The position numbers were made by a program, and so were the translations under genes. From an uncultured Planctomycetaceae bacterium (lineage in GTDB: Bacteria; Planctomycetota; Planctomycetia; Planctomycetales; Planctomycetaceae): a DNA stretch of 64,000 bases. This document shows, piece after piece, positions 27,668 through 37,576 of this stretch. Position 1 is the stretch's first letter; each line of letters opens with the position of its first letter. The stretch is from NCBI GenBank assembly GCA_943787265.1, contig CALSLT010000002.1, positions 267,001 through 331,000 on the forward strand, in the 5' to 3' direction. The notes beneath the pieces were generated by a model, which ran no database searches, was not told the origin of the DNA, and saw only the letters and a list, made by a program, of their open reading frames with translations.

Positions 27668-29500
27668 ATGATCACAAACCGTGCACAATGGCTGGTTCTG
27701 CTAGGAGTTGCCGGTAGCGTTGTAGGCACGCTGACCAACAAAGGCCTGCTTGCGCACTCGTCGCTGGCTGTGCTGGCGTGGATTTTTGTGGAATGGCTAC
27801 TGTTTCGCTGGCGCGTCGAGATGCAGTTGCGTCATTTGCGTTGTATCCGCACCGTAAATGGTTCGACAAATGAATCGGGCACGTTGTGGACTGGCCGTCG
27901 AGTAAAGATCTCCGTCGAAGTTATTCCCGAAAGGAGAGTTCGTTTTCCGTTCATTCGACTCCGTGACTGGCAGCCGGAGAATCTGAAAATTGATCCAGCC
28001 GATCAACCTGGCCTGCTTGAACACAACGACTGGCCAAATGAAATTGACGCATCAATCAGCGGTGAGGCGTCGGTCGAGATTACCTACACAGCTCGTGCTA
28101 TCGGAGCGGGGCAATTGGAATTTCGAGGCGTCAGTGTTTGCGTTTTCGATCTGCAGGGACTGTTCATCGCCAGGCGATTCATAAAGGCTCGGCAGAAATT
28201 TCGAGTGCTTCCCACCAGTGGCGCAGTCGACGCCACGGCTCCGACAGTTAAGCGAGTCAACGCCTTGCCGCCACCTGGCATTCATCGTTTGCAGCGTGCG
28301 GGAATGGGCTCCGAGTTGCTCGAACTTCGTGAATACGTTCCCGGCGATCCGCCCAAAGCGATTGCGTGGAAAGTGTCGGCGCGGCGTGACCAGTTGATGA
28401 CTCGCGAATACGAAAGCGAAGTTCCGGTTCGAACGACCATGTTCGTCGACTGCTCATTCGGCACAAAGCACGGCGAATTCGGAAAGCGACCGCTCGATCA
28501 GATCGTCCGACTGGCCGGCAGCATTGCTCGATCAGCCATGTCCGTCCGCGACCCCGTTGGACTGGTGACGTGCGACGACGCGACCGCTCAGCACATGGCA
28601 TCCGGAGCTGGTGATCGCCACTTCTTCCAGATGCTCGATCGCCTGTCGGAAAATTCAATCAGCACATCTCCGCCGCCAGTTCATTTCACTCAGGAGCTCA
28701 TAGACGAGGTGTGGAGAGTTTGCGAAGAACTTCACCCGGAACTGCTAAATCCGACAATAAATCACGTCCCATTTTTTTGGTTCAACGTCAGTTCCGGAAG
28801 TACTTTTGCATGGCTCCGTAAACTTCGCAGAACCCCGATATGGGCGTGTGTGTCGATGCTAAACTTGATCCGTCGTAGCAAGCGGCATGAACGTTTCCGT
28901 CGGACGCGTCTGGCGGCGGTTTTCACAGAGTTGTATTCGTTGCCGGCTGACCAGCCTCAGAATTTGGTCTTTGACAACGCACGCATGGCTGAGGTGTGTC
29001 AGCGATTTCTCATTGACGCGGGGTATGGCTGGACGTGGCCCGTGGTTGACCGTCGTGGCAACGAGCTTCATGACTGGCACGGCAAGTTCGAAGTGCTCAG
29101 CGACGCGTTGACGCGAGTCGTCGCCCGCTCGCATGATCACGAGCTGTTCGTTTTGCTCGTCGACCTGCTCGACCATCCTGACCCGCCTGGCCGACTTGCC
29201 GACGCGATTCGTCTGGCACGAGCACGTCATCATCGAGTCGTCGTCATTTGTCCTTGCCCTGATGATTGCCGACCCGGCTCACTCACCATTGGTGACCTGG
29301 ACAGCAAGCAGAATCTCACCCGCCTGCTGTCGCAGGCCGAACGTGCCCGCCGCATCAGCTCTGCCGAGAAACTGCAAAGGTCGTTAAGGCGGCTGGGAGT
29401 TCCCGTGGCGTTTGCATCGGACGGCCGCGCCGCTCAGCTTGTTCTTGCGGAAGCAGAACTGGCTCGAAACGGCCGCACCTCAAGAGTGGGGAGCCGTTAA
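27668..29500 (+). CDS. DUF58 domain protein
   Basis: 610 residues. Two N-terminal hydrophobic segments (WLVLLGVAGSVVGTL, SLAVLAWIFVEWLLF) precede a beta-rich region (about 70-200) and the DUF58 signature ELLELREYVPGDPPKAIAW continuing into KVSARRDQLMTREYESE. The part after it resembles a vWA fold (TTMFVDCSFGTKHGEFGKR), with the MIDAS Ser residues poorly preserved. About 80 residues near 360-440 interrupt the usual arrangement. It lies 54 bases after the MoxR gene and 2 bases before the next gene, so it belongs to the same operon. Confidence 0.92.
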   Translation: MITNRAQWLVLLGVAGSVVGTLTNKGLLAHSSLAVLAWIFVEWLLFRWRVEMQLRHLRCIRTVNGSTNESGTLWTGRRVKISVEVIPERRVRFPFIRLRDWQPENLKIDPADQPGLLEHNDWPNEIDASISGEASVEITYTARAIGAGQLEFRGVSVCVFDLQGLFIARRFIKARQKFRVLPTSGAVDATAPTVKRVNALPPPGIHRLQRAGMGSELLELREYVPGDPPKAIAWKVSARRDQLMTREYESEVPVRTTMFVDCSFGTKHGEFGKRPLDQIVRLAGSIARSAMSVRDPVGLVTCDDATAQHMASGAGDRHFFQMLDRLSENSISTSPPPVHFTQELIDEVWRVCEELHPELLNPTINHVPFFWFNVSSGSTFAWLRKLRRTPIWACVSMLNLIRRSKRHERFRRTRLAAVFTELYSLPADQPQNLVFDNARMAEVCQRFLIDAGYGWTWPVVDRRGNELHDWHGKFEVLSDALTRVVARSHDHELFVLLVDLLDHPDPPGRLADAIRLARARHHRVVVICPCPDDCRPGSLTIGDLDSKQNLTRLLSQAERARRISSAEKLQRSLRRLGVPVAFASDGRAAQLVLAEAELARNGRTSRVGSR

Positions 29501-29502
29501 CC

Positions 29503-30315
29503 ATGCAGGACGCTCCCGATCTCCGCCACGACCGCAACGTTTTACTGAATGCCCAAAAGCAACCCGACACAATCGCGGCCGCGACGGTGTATATCATCTT
29601 TGCCGCGTTCAGTGCCCTGTTTGTCTGCATGTGGTTTTCACCGAACGACTCACTCATCACGATCCTGATCGCCGTCTTTCTGATGATGACGTTGGGTTTT
29701 CGTTTCTGGTCCGTAGCGCTGATTCTGCTGATGGTCCAGGCAGGTTTGTTTCTTGTCGAACCGGGGTCAGTTGGTGGCTACTACAATTCTCCAGGCAGTT
29801 CGCTGGTGTCAATCGGAGTCCTGGCCTTACTGATTTCGTGCAGCCGCTATTTAACGTTGACGTCGTCACCAGCTCCGTTCCGATTGTCGAATCGATCGTC
29901 AGTCCGGGTTGCCTGGCAGCATGCGACACGCGAACCTCGCAAAGGATTTGCGAAGTTTGGTGTGCTCTCACGGGATGACTCGACAGTCGGACCAGGCGAG
30001 CTCTTCACAATGCTTGCCCGGACCGTGATTCCGGTCGTGGCAATTTCGGGACTTCTTCAATTCGTTCCGCTCGACCCGGACACCCCTAACACTGCCAGGC
30101 TAATTCCGCCCGCTGTGAGAACCATCACGCTGGGGATCATTCTTCTCGTAACCTGCGTCCTGGCCAACAGCTTTGTTAGCATCTTTGCCTGGCGTAGACA
30201 GTCCCCATCCGAAGCCCGAGTCTTCATTCGAAGCGAGCTGTCGAAATGGATTCACCGTGAAGTCTCTAGAGTTTCACGCCGACGAATCCGCTTCCGATCC
30301 TCGCGACGTAACTGA
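29503..30315 (+). CDS. multi-pass membrane protein in MoxR/DUF58 operon
   Basis: 270 residues with about six predicted membrane segments (for example VYIIFAAFSALFVCMWF, ILIAVFLMMTLGFRFWSVAL and LGIILLVTCVLANSFVSIF) and a strongly basic C-terminus (VSRRRIRFRSSRRN). It starts 2 bases after the DUF58 stop codon. The position is the one where transglutaminase-like or DUF3488-type membrane proteins often occur, but the transglutaminase catalytic domain is absent here. Confidence 0.8.
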   Translation: MQDAPDLRHDRNVLLNAQKQPDTIAAATVYIIFAAFSALFVCMWFSPNDSLITILIAVFLMMTLGFRFWSVALILLMVQAGLFLVEPGSVGGYYNSPGSSLVSIGVLALLISCSRYLTLTSSPAPFRLSNRSSVRVAWQHATREPRKGFAKFGVLSRDDSTVGPGELFTMLARTVIPVVAISGLLQFVPLDPDTPNTARLIPPAVRTITLGIILLVTCVLANSFVSIFAWRRQSPSEARVFIRSELSKWIHREVSRVSRRRIRFRSSRRN

Positions 30316-30361
30316 CAATCGCTATTGAAATAATTTTACTGCATGACCCCGAACCGATTTT

Positions 30362-30433
30362 GCCACAAAACGCACTGAGATCACCGAGTAGTTCAGAAGA
30401 AAATTTCTCGGTGGTTTCTGTGTGCTCTGTGGC
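30362..30433. repeat. imperfect palindromic repeat, GCCACA type
   Basis: Inverted repeat with 27-base arms (30362-30388 and 30407-30433), six mismatches and an 18-base spacer. The outer ends GCCACA/TGTGGC and inner ends CACCGAG/CTCGGTG are exact. It lies in the gap between the operon's membrane protein and a small membrane-protein gene. Confidence 0.7.
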
Positions 30434-30496
30434 TGAAAATATCTACAACCAATCTCTGTCGAATCGACCTCAAAGAACTACCAGGAAAGCCGTCCC

Positions 30497-30724
30497 ATGT
30501 TCAAAACTCGAGAAATCGCCGGCTGGCTTCTTGTTCTGTTCGGCCTTTACCTGTTGAGAATGGGCCTCGATTTCGTCGGCGACCGAAAAGTGGTCGAAGC
30601 CAGCGTCGTCGTATTCGCTGCCATGGCGGTCTTCCGAGGCGGCATCCAACTCATCAAAGTCGCGACCGCCGCCCACGTCTGCCTCACCGCCGAACAACGC
30701 GTCGACACGAACAAGCAGACGTAG
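30497..30724 (+). CDS. small two-helix membrane protein
   Basis: 75 residues. MFKTREIAGWLLVLFGLYLL begins the first predicted membrane helix (about 8-26) and VVEASVVVFAAMAVFRGGI forms a second (about 34-54); the tail is polar. AGGAAAG lies 6-12 bases before ATG 30497, which supports a real gene. I do not recognise the family. It sits just before the vWA gene. Confidence 0.7.
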   Translation: MFKTREIAGWLLVLFGLYLLRMGLDFVGDRKVVEASVVVFAAMAVFRGGIQLIKVATAAHVCLTAEQRVDTNKQT

Positions 30725-30755
30725 TCCGTCGTTCTAACATTTGGAGAGGTGCAGG

Positions 30756-32293
30756 ATGAAAAACTCACCACTCGCAGCCATGTGTGCCGTCGCCCTTTCT
30801 CTGGTTGCGACGATCGTTTTTCTGAGTCAATCCGCAATCAAACAGGCCACGCTTGGTCGCAACTTGAAACGGCAATTCAGGCGTCAGCCAAGGAGAACGA
30901 CACTCTCGTCGTCTGGATCGTTGACCGAACGGCATCGATGTCGGCCCGTCGCTTAGAACTTGCTGACCGAATCACGAAAACCTTTGGAGATCAGCCCAGT
31001 GGCTCACAGCATAAACTCCAGCACTCCATGATCAGTTTTGCGCGGGGCGGTGGCGCATCCAGAAGACAGCCGACCACGACGGCAAACGATGTCGCGACAC
31101 AGATTCGAGAGATCCCAGATGACTATTACGGCGACGAGTTTGTGATGGGAGCTGTCAATTCAATTTCATTCCGTCTAATGACTGGATGGAAGCAAGCATT
31201 TTCCGATTGGAACTGCATTGCTGTCGTCGCAACCGACGAACGAGGCGACGACTTTAACATGGCCGAAGACGTCGCAACACAATGTGTGAAGATGAATGTC
31301 CGCGTATTTTGCCTCGGAAACGCGTCGCCTTTCGGAACCGAGAAAGGCTACGTTCGGTACAAATACGCAGACGGATTCCAGGTTGACGTCCCTGTCGACC
31401 AGGGGCCTGAAACAGCCATGCTCCAGAGACTGAACGTTCCCAATTTCTGGGGGACATCGTCGACTCGCGCAGCGCAAATTTCGTCCGGATTCGGTCCGTA
31501 CGGTCTTGAGTTTCTGTGTCGCAAAACTGGTGGCGAGTTTCTTATCTACGAGGACCAATCCAGTCAGCGTTATTCCAAAACGAGGCTCCAGGATTACGAG
31601 CCCGACTATCTCGGTAATCGTCAGTTCGAAAAGTCTTTGCAAGACAATCGAGCAAAACTGGCAGTCTGCCAGGCCGCTCTTCAATCTCGCTCGTTAACTT
31701 TTCGAATTAACCCAGTCGTCGTTCGAGGTTATGTCGTTGCTGTGTTGAGATCAGAGGTTACGGATCGACAGAAAGAGTGCCTTCCGGCAAGTCAGGCAAT
31801 TCAGAAACTGATCGCAACTCTGGAAACAGGCATCGACGATCGCCCGACGCTTGAAGGCAAGCGTTGGCAGGCAGCATTCGACCTGGCGTTGGGGCAGGCT
31901 TTGGCTGCAAGTGTTCGACTGGATGCGATGAATTTGTTTCTCGCACAAATGAAGGTCAAGCCGAAATACTTCGACAATCCGCACAACAATACATGGACAA
32001 TGCAAGCGGCTCCCGAAGTTGAGCTATTGCGTCCACGACTTAAGAGGCAGGCCGTGAATGCCACGCAGCTACTGAGACAGGTCGCGAGCGAGCATCCAGG
32101 CACTCCGTTTGCCGACGTCGCTCAACGCGAAATCGACCGTGGTTATGGCTGGAAGTGGGTCGAGAGTCATCGCGAGGGACCAGCTCTCACTTCGAAGCAG
32201 ACAGTGGATCTGCTGTGGTCTTTCCGTTTTGGAGGTGCGCCAAAGTATCTGGAGCAACCGCGACTGATACCGTACCCTCGCCCAAAACTTTGA
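30756..32293 (+). CDS. von Willebrand factor A domain protein, apparently frameshifted near its N-terminus
   Basis: A strong Shine-Dalgarno (GGAGAGG, 30743-30749) and ATG 30756 begin a signal-anchor peptide, MKNSPLAAMCAVALSLVATI followed by VFLSQSA. That frame ends at 30956. The vWA body is in the frame one base earlier (…TLVVWIVDRTASMSARRLELA…), open from 30749 to 32293 but with no good start or signal of its own. A shift of reading near 30820-30860, for example at a TTTTT run, would join the two. DRTAS gives a DxTxS MIDAS motif. The body is about 480 residues and appears intact. Either it is a recent mutation, a sequencing error, or recoding. Confidence 0.72.
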
Positions 32294-32391
32294 TTCTTCG
32301 TCAACGAACACGCGGAGACGATGAAGAACGCGAACATGAAGATATGCAAGACGCGACCTGTGAGTCGTACCGTGCAAGAGTTTAGTCTCTT

Positions 32392-32406
32392 GCGGCGTTC
32401 CGCCGC
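32392..32406. other. GC-rich hairpin between convergent genes
   Basis: GCGGCG-TTC-CGCCGC makes a perfect 6-base-pair stem with a 3-base loop, midway between the vWA stop and the M56 gene stop. No U-tract follows on either strand, so a terminator role is possible but unproven. Confidence 0.4.
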
Positions 32407-32457
32407 CTGAATCGGCCGTCATTCTGAACCGTGCATTCGGACTCTTAGGGACACTCG

Positions 32458-35400
32458 TTAATGCGACACTTTGCAGTTTGGCAGTGCCGCTTTCAGCCGT
32501 GCGACTCCAGTGTCGGTCACCTTTGTTTGTCCGATTTGCAGGTTGCGGAGGCTGTTCTGATTTTCCAGCAGCTTGAGGCCTTTGTCGGTGATCTTTGAGT
32601 TGTTGAGAACCAGGGATTTGAGGTTCGTCAGATGGGCGATGTGCTTGAGGCCGTCGTCGTCAACCTGAGTGAGCGGTAGCCACAACGTCTTTGTGGATGC
32701 TGGTAGATGGCGCAAGCCTGAACCAGTAATTTTTGTCTGACTCAACTCGACCGTACGAAGAAGCGGCATCTTACGAAGGTACTCCAGGCCTTTGTCGGTG
32801 ATCTCTGTTCCTCCGAGCCGGATGTCTTTGAGCGTTTTCAGGTTCTGTAAGTGAACCATGCCTCGGTCTGTGATTTTCAGATGATCGAGAATCAGCGTTC
32901 GGATATCTGGCAGTTCGCTGAGATGAAGCAGCCCTTTGTCAGTAACTGCCGTGTGGCTCAGACCGAGCAGATACAGGGACTTGAGCGGTTTCAGATGTTG
33001 CAGTCCGACGTCGGTCACTTTCGTCCCGTACAACGACAGGATTCCGAGATCACAGAGCTTCGTCAGGTGCGCGAGTCCGGCATCGGTGACTGCTGTGTCG
33101 GTCAGCTCCAAATCTTCCAGACGTTTCATCTCCTTGATGTGGACAAGACCGGCGTCCGTGATCTTCGTCCCGGTCAGCCCCAAAGCGACCAGGTCGTAGC
33201 ACCTGAGCATCTCAAGATCTTTGTCAGTCGCTTTTGTCTTCCAAAGCGTCACTCCGACGGATGTTTTATCGTAGGGAGTGACTTCACCGCCAAGTTCTTC
33301 GATCCTTGTCTTTGCCGCTTTCTGCCTCACAGCCAGCCCGGGCTTCGGCAAAGGTTCACGCCCCACCACGATAAACGGGATCGTTCCACTTCTCGGCCTT
33401 CCGCCATCGGGTGCACTGACTCCGCCGGAACCGCTCAGCTTGTAGTGGCCCGGGTCGACGATCAGGTGAGCTGGCTCAAGGTTGCTTCGAGGCGACGACG
33501 TGCCCACTTCAACGAGCGTGATTTTTGACACTCCCAGAGAACGCACCTTGCCTGTCTCAAAAGGGAGGCTGATTGCGGGAAGCAACATCCGGGCACCAAA
33601 GTCTACCGACACTTCCCGTTCTTTAGCGTTTGTCACGATCGGATAGAGATCGAATTGTCGTGGCAACGGCGACCAGATTGTCGCCTCGCTGGTGTTCCGC
33701 CAGAAGAACTCAGCTTCCAGCGTGTCGCCAACGACGTACGCCCGCTTAGGATTGATCATCCGAATTCCGCACTGCATCCCCTTATCAACCTTGCCCCAGG
33801 CGCCGTCTTTCGCGTTCCGTACCGCTGCTGCCGTCAGAGTTCCAACGTCGAGCTGAATTCGAGGATACAACATCGTGCCGCCCGGAACTGCCACCATCCG
33901 GCTGGCCGATTCCGCTTTAGCCAGACCATTCTGATTGATCCTTGTAATCTTGAACCGGCCCATGAGAGACGTACCGTTTGGAAATCCGCCGGTCGGAAAA
34001 AGTTGAAGCTGAAGTGGCTGAACGATCCAGTTCAAACCGGGCTGGATTTTTGAAGCCGTCGGATGCTCTATTTTCTCGGCGTCGCCGACGTAGAGCGAAA
34101 GTTCGTCGAAACCATTTTGCCCCGGAACGAACACCGCTTCGCCCGGAGTCAGTGTGATGACGTACGCAGGATCGGAGCGTTTGAATCGTCGCTCGATTAC
34201 CTCAGCACGAAATTTTTCAGGCAGCTTCGGAGCGGCAAGCGATTCAGTAATGTTGTCACTTGGGATCAGGAAAGGAGCGTCGACTCCTTCATGAGGTAAC
34301 AGACAAGCGGCGAATCGGATGTCTTTGTCGGTCGTGTTGCGAACGAGAATGCGATATTTCGCGACGGAATTATACGGAATTCGCTGGTTAGGAATCGCTG
34401 GCGAATCAAGGAGAAAACCAGCCTGAAGCCCATCGACCGTTTTCCACCAGATGACATCTTTCAACGGAACCTTCGTGGTCTGGTTGTTTAGTGACGGTTC
34501 AGGTTGGCTCGCGGATTTTGGCACCGAGGGAGTCGGATCTTCGGTGACTGGTCCGCTGGGCGGTGTACCGACAGGAAGCTCAGGCGGTCCGTTCAATCGT
34601 GCCGCGATGCGAGCGACATCCTCTTTGAGAGCGTGTAAATGCACTGGCATGCCTGGAAGCAGTTTCGCGGTTTGAGTACCGTCTTGTTCGTCGCCGACCT
34701 CGATTTCCAGCGACCCGGTTATGAGATGTTCCTGCCACTCATGGACCTGATCCGGCAACTCAGCCGTCGGACTCACATAGTCGTAGATTGTTCTCAACAG
34801 TCCGATTCGATACTTACCGGCGGCCGGTGCGACGAGACTGAGTGCACTGTTGCCCTTGCTTAATCCCAACCCCGGAGTCTTCATGCTAAAGGCCTGTCCC
34901 GGTTCGAGATTCACGGTGCGTGGACCTTCAAACATCCAGACCGGCAGCGGCGGAATATGCACTCGTTCGCCCTGCTCGTTCACAACGGTCGGCGGCGACC
35001 AATAGAAGTCTGCCGTGAATTGGAACTTCACATTTCCGTCACCAGCGTTTCGGAAAAACAGATCGATCGGAATCTTTTCCCCAGTTGAATACTTCTTACG
35101 GGTGCCAGAGAAGGCGATCCCCATTTGAATGCCACGTCTGGCTTTGCCGAAGACAGGCTTCAGAATACTGATCCGCTCTGCCGAGCCGTGGCGTAACCCC
35201 CATCGATCATCGAGCACGTCCAGTCGGAACGATCCTTCTTTGTCGGTCCCGACTTTAAAACGCATCGTTGCTGACTTCAGAGTTCCAATCCGGTAACTCA
35301 TTTCGTAGCGGCCAGCAGTCGGCACTTCGAAGTTCGAGGTTCCCTGGTCACCAATACCCAACCCACCGACGGGAATCGAGCAGGCTTCACCCGGCTTCAG

Positions 35401-37575
35401 ATCGACGCTGTACGGTGGTTGAAAAACCGTCGTTCCGGAAATTCCACGTACGGTCTGCCCATTCGAGTCGACCACTTCTGGTGCGTACGAAACTCGCGGA
35501 GTACACCGAAACTGAAACGTTCTCTTCTGCGAACCGACATTCATCACGAACAGCTCAAGCGGGATTCGATTTCGCATCCTGAAAACGGTCTGGCCGGTTG
35601 TTCGAGCAATCCCCAGGGTTAACCCGCCGTGCTCTGGCCCGAATTCGGGACACAACTTGACGATGCGGTCGAGGGCTTGCGTTTTCCACTCCTCAGGTAC
35701 AGACAACCACGGTGACCGTGTCTGACCGGATTGTGGAGTTCCTTTGTCTGTCGACGGTTCAGAAGCTCTGGATGCAATGTTGGCAGGTTTTCCGTCCTTA
35801 AACGCAGCCTCGGCTGCACGGAGCTGATCGACGAGTTCGCGACTGATGGCCTGATTCTTACTTACACGTTTCAGCCGAAGCCGGCGAACTGACGGGTATT
35901 TCGGTAGCCGTTTGCTCGTGAGAACTGTCAGGTAGAGCTGTCCAGACAGGCCTCGTTCAACTCGTCCCAGCGAAGATCGAAATGGTTGATCAGTCCTGGT
36001 ATCGAATCCGGAGAATTCGATGTCGACGACGCCTGCCTCAGAGTTGTCCTTGAACTCCAATGCGGATCCAATGGTTGCTCGGGGAACATGAACCGTCCAT
36101 TTGCCGCTAAGAACTCCCTTCTGCCCAGGCAGTCGTGACTCCCTTCCAATAAACTGAATCAACACTCCGAAGTCTTTCGTCACTCCTTGCCAGATGCCGC
36201 TTAATTCGCGACTCGTCACCGGTCGCATTTTGTCTGTGACTGGATCTTGAGTTTCGCCTGCGTTCGTCTCTGACGGCACTTCATCAGTGCCGGACGCACC
36301 TGTGTCCTCAGTAGAAAGTTGGGATGTCTTTGCAGAACCAGACGAGGCTTCCGCGGCGGCAACGGTTGCCTCAACTGGACGGATTGCAGAAACGGCTGCC
36401 AGCGTGATCGCGCATAAAAGCAGCAGTATCAACGACGTGCTTCTTCGCACCGGTTCATGACTGCGAGTTGTGTCGAACAGCGATTTGACGCGAACTTCCA
36501 GACTGTTGCCTTCGGCCATCGCGACGCCCAACGATAAACCGCGGGGTTCGCAACAGAACTGAGCAACCTTCAGCAACTGATCTGCGTAGTCGCTGGCTCG
36601 CTCCCCTGAACGCACAACGGCATCGTCGCAAGCCTGCTCGCCTTCCTGTCGCAACCGCCGTAACCCGTACCAGGCAAGCGGATGAAACCAGAACAACGTA
36701 CAGGCGATTCGGCCAAGTAACTGACAGGCAACGTCACCACGCCGCACATGCGCCAGCTCGTGGAGCAGCACTGTTCGCTTCATTGGTTCGGCCCATTCAC
36801 GAGCGCTTTCGGGAAGCAGCACCACCGAACGGATCACTCCCCAGGTTAACGGAACGATCGGCTCGGAATGTTCGCGCAGTTCGACCGGTCGACGAATCCG
36901 CAATCGCTGACTCAGCTCGGCAAGTAGTCCGTACCAGACGCCAGTCGTCACGAGTTCAGAGCGTCGCCGTAATCTGCCCGCCTTCAGAACGCACAATGCG
37001 AGGGCAGCGGCAAACAACGCAACTCCGAAACCCCAGACAAAAGAGATGAGCGCCGACGACAGTCTGGCTTTGTTCTCGTTTCGGTCTTGAGCCGCAAGAA
37101 CTGGAGTTTCGAAAACTGAATCGACTGGCTGCGTTAACGGGGCGATCGCCGGTTCAGGACGAAAATCGTGGAACTCTTCGCGTTGCGGCACACTGCTGGC
37201 CACCGAGTCCGAACTCACATCCGGGGCAAATTCAATGGGCTCTGGTGGAACATTCTGTGGTCTCAGTGTTTCTGGCGGCGCCTCTATTCGATCCTCGACG
37301 GCCACGATGGCGACAGATGGAACCGGCGGTTCAACACGCGGGAGAATCGGAATCGCCAAAGAAGGCAATGCACACCAGGCGACGGGTAACAGTACCAGCG
37401 AAAGCATCGCCAGTGACCACACGGCGTGCCTCATCGCCGCCGATGAGCGTCGCAGTACCCACGTCACCAACAGAGCCAGCAGCAGGATGACCGTGCCTTT
37501 TGCGGCGATGTCGATGAGGAAGCTTGCGGGTGGCTCAACAATCCGAAGAGCATGAAAGGTCCAATGAGTGCTCAT
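32458..37575 (-). CDS. BlaR1-like M56 metallopeptidase with C-terminal leucine-rich repeats
   Basis: 1,705-residue membrane sensor. The N-terminal ~400 residues are a BlaR1/MecR1-type M56 peptidase: several membrane helices (for example GTVILLLALLVTWVLRR), the zinc site LLHELAHVRRGD (H272, H276) and EGEQACDDAVV, then a last helix near 380-398. Instead of a beta-lactam-binding domain, the exterior part has about 1,000 residues of beta-rich domains, with repeated PTAGRYEMSYRIG / APAAGKYRIGLLR-type segments, and ends in about ten leucine-rich repeats (about 1430-1700, LRNLQIGQTKVTDTGVARLK type). It starts one base past the BlaI-like stop codon, with AGGAAGGG upstream. It presumably cleaves or inactivates that repressor in response to an unknown signal. 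Confidence 0.88.
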   Translation of the reverse strand: MSTHWTFHALRIVEPPASFLIDIAAKGTVILLLALLVTWVLRRSSAAMRHAVWSLAMLSLVLLPVAWCALPSLAIPILPRVEPPVPSVAIVAVEDRIEAPPETLRPQNVPPEPIEFAPDVSSDSVASSVPQREEFHDFRPEPAIAPLTQPVDSVFETPVLAAQDRNENKARLSSALISFVWGFGVALFAAALALCVLKAGRLRRRSELVTTGVWYGLLAELSQRLRIRRPVELREHSEPIVPLTWGVIRSVVLLPESAREWAEPMKRTVLLHELAHVRRGDVACQLLGRIACTLFWFHPLAWYGLRRLRQEGEQACDDAVVRSGERASDYADQLLKVAQFCCEPRGLSLGVAMAEGNSLEVRVKSLFDTTRSHEPVRRSTSLILLLLCAITLAAVSAIRPVEATVAAAEASSGSAKTSQLSTEDTGASGTDEVPSETNAGETQDPVTDKMRPVTSRELSGIWQGVTKDFGVLIQFIGRESRLPGQKGVLSGKWTVHVPRATIGSALEFKDNSEAGVVDIEFSGFDTRTDQPFRSSLGRVERGLSGQLYLTVLTSKRLPKYPSVRRLRLKRVSKNQAISRELVDQLRAAEAAFKDGKPANIASRASEPSTDKGTPQSGQTRSPWLSVPEEWKTQALDRIVKLCPEFGPEHGGLTLGIARTTGQTVFRMRNRIPLELFVMNVGSQKRTFQFRCTPRVSYAPEVVDSNGQTVRGISGTTVFQPPYSVDLKPGEACSIPVGGLGIGDQGTSNFEVPTAGRYEMSYRIGTLKSATMRFKVGTDKEGSFRLDVLDDRWGLRHGSAERISILKPVFGKARRGIQMGIAFSGTRKKYSTGEKIPIDLFFRNAGDGNVKFQFTADFYWSPPTVVNEQGERVHIPPLPVWMFEGPRTVNLEPGQAFSMKTPGLGLSKGNSALSLVAPAAGKYRIGLLRTIYDYVSPTAELPDQVHEWQEHLITGSLEIEVGDEQDGTQTAKLLPGMPVHLHALKEDVARIAARLNGPPELPVGTPPSGPVTEDPTPSVPKSASQPEPSLNNQTTKVPLKDVIWWKTVDGLQAGFLLDSPAIPNQRIPYNSVAKYRILVRNTTDKDIRFAACLLPHEGVDAPFLIPSDNITESLAAPKLPEKFRAEVIERRFKRSDPAYVITLTPGEAVFVPGQNGFDELSLYVGDAEKIEHPTASKIQPGLNWIVQPLQLQLFPTGGFPNGTSLMGRFKITRINQNGLAKAESASRMVAVPGGTMLYPRIQLDVGTLTAAAVRNAKDGAWGKVDKGMQCGIRMINPKRAYVVGDTLEAEFFWRNTSEATIWSPLPRQFDLYPIVTNAKEREVSVDFGARMLLPAISLPFETGKVRSLGVSKITLVEVGTSSPRSNLEPAHLIVDPGHYKLSGSGGVSAPDGGRPRSGTIPFIVVGREPLPKPGLAVRQKAAKTRIEELGGEVTPYDKTSVGVTLWKTKATDKDLEMLRCYDLVALGLTGTKITDAGLVHIKEMKRLEDLELTDTAVTDAGLAHLTKLCDLGILSLYGTKVTDVGLQHLKPLKSLYLLGLSHTAVTDKGLLHLSELPDIRTLILDHLKITDRGMVHLQNLKTLKDIRLGGTEITDKGLEYLRKMPLLRTVELSQTKITGSGLRHLPASTKTLWLPLTQVDDDGLKHIAHLTNLKSLVLNNSKITDKGLKLLENQNSLRNLQIGQTKVTDTGVARLKAALPNCKVSH

Positions 37576-37576
37576 A

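Noticed and set aside
30800-30830. Programmed -1 frameshift site in the vWA gene
   Set aside because: The T run does not form a canonical X-XXY-YYZ heptamer in the zero frame and no downstream structure stands out; mutation or sequencing error is simpler.
30749-30860. GTG 30749 as the true start of the vWA protein
   Set aside because: It lies within the Shine-Dalgarno of the ATG at 30756, has no ribosome-binding site of its own, and would give a protein without a signal peptide.
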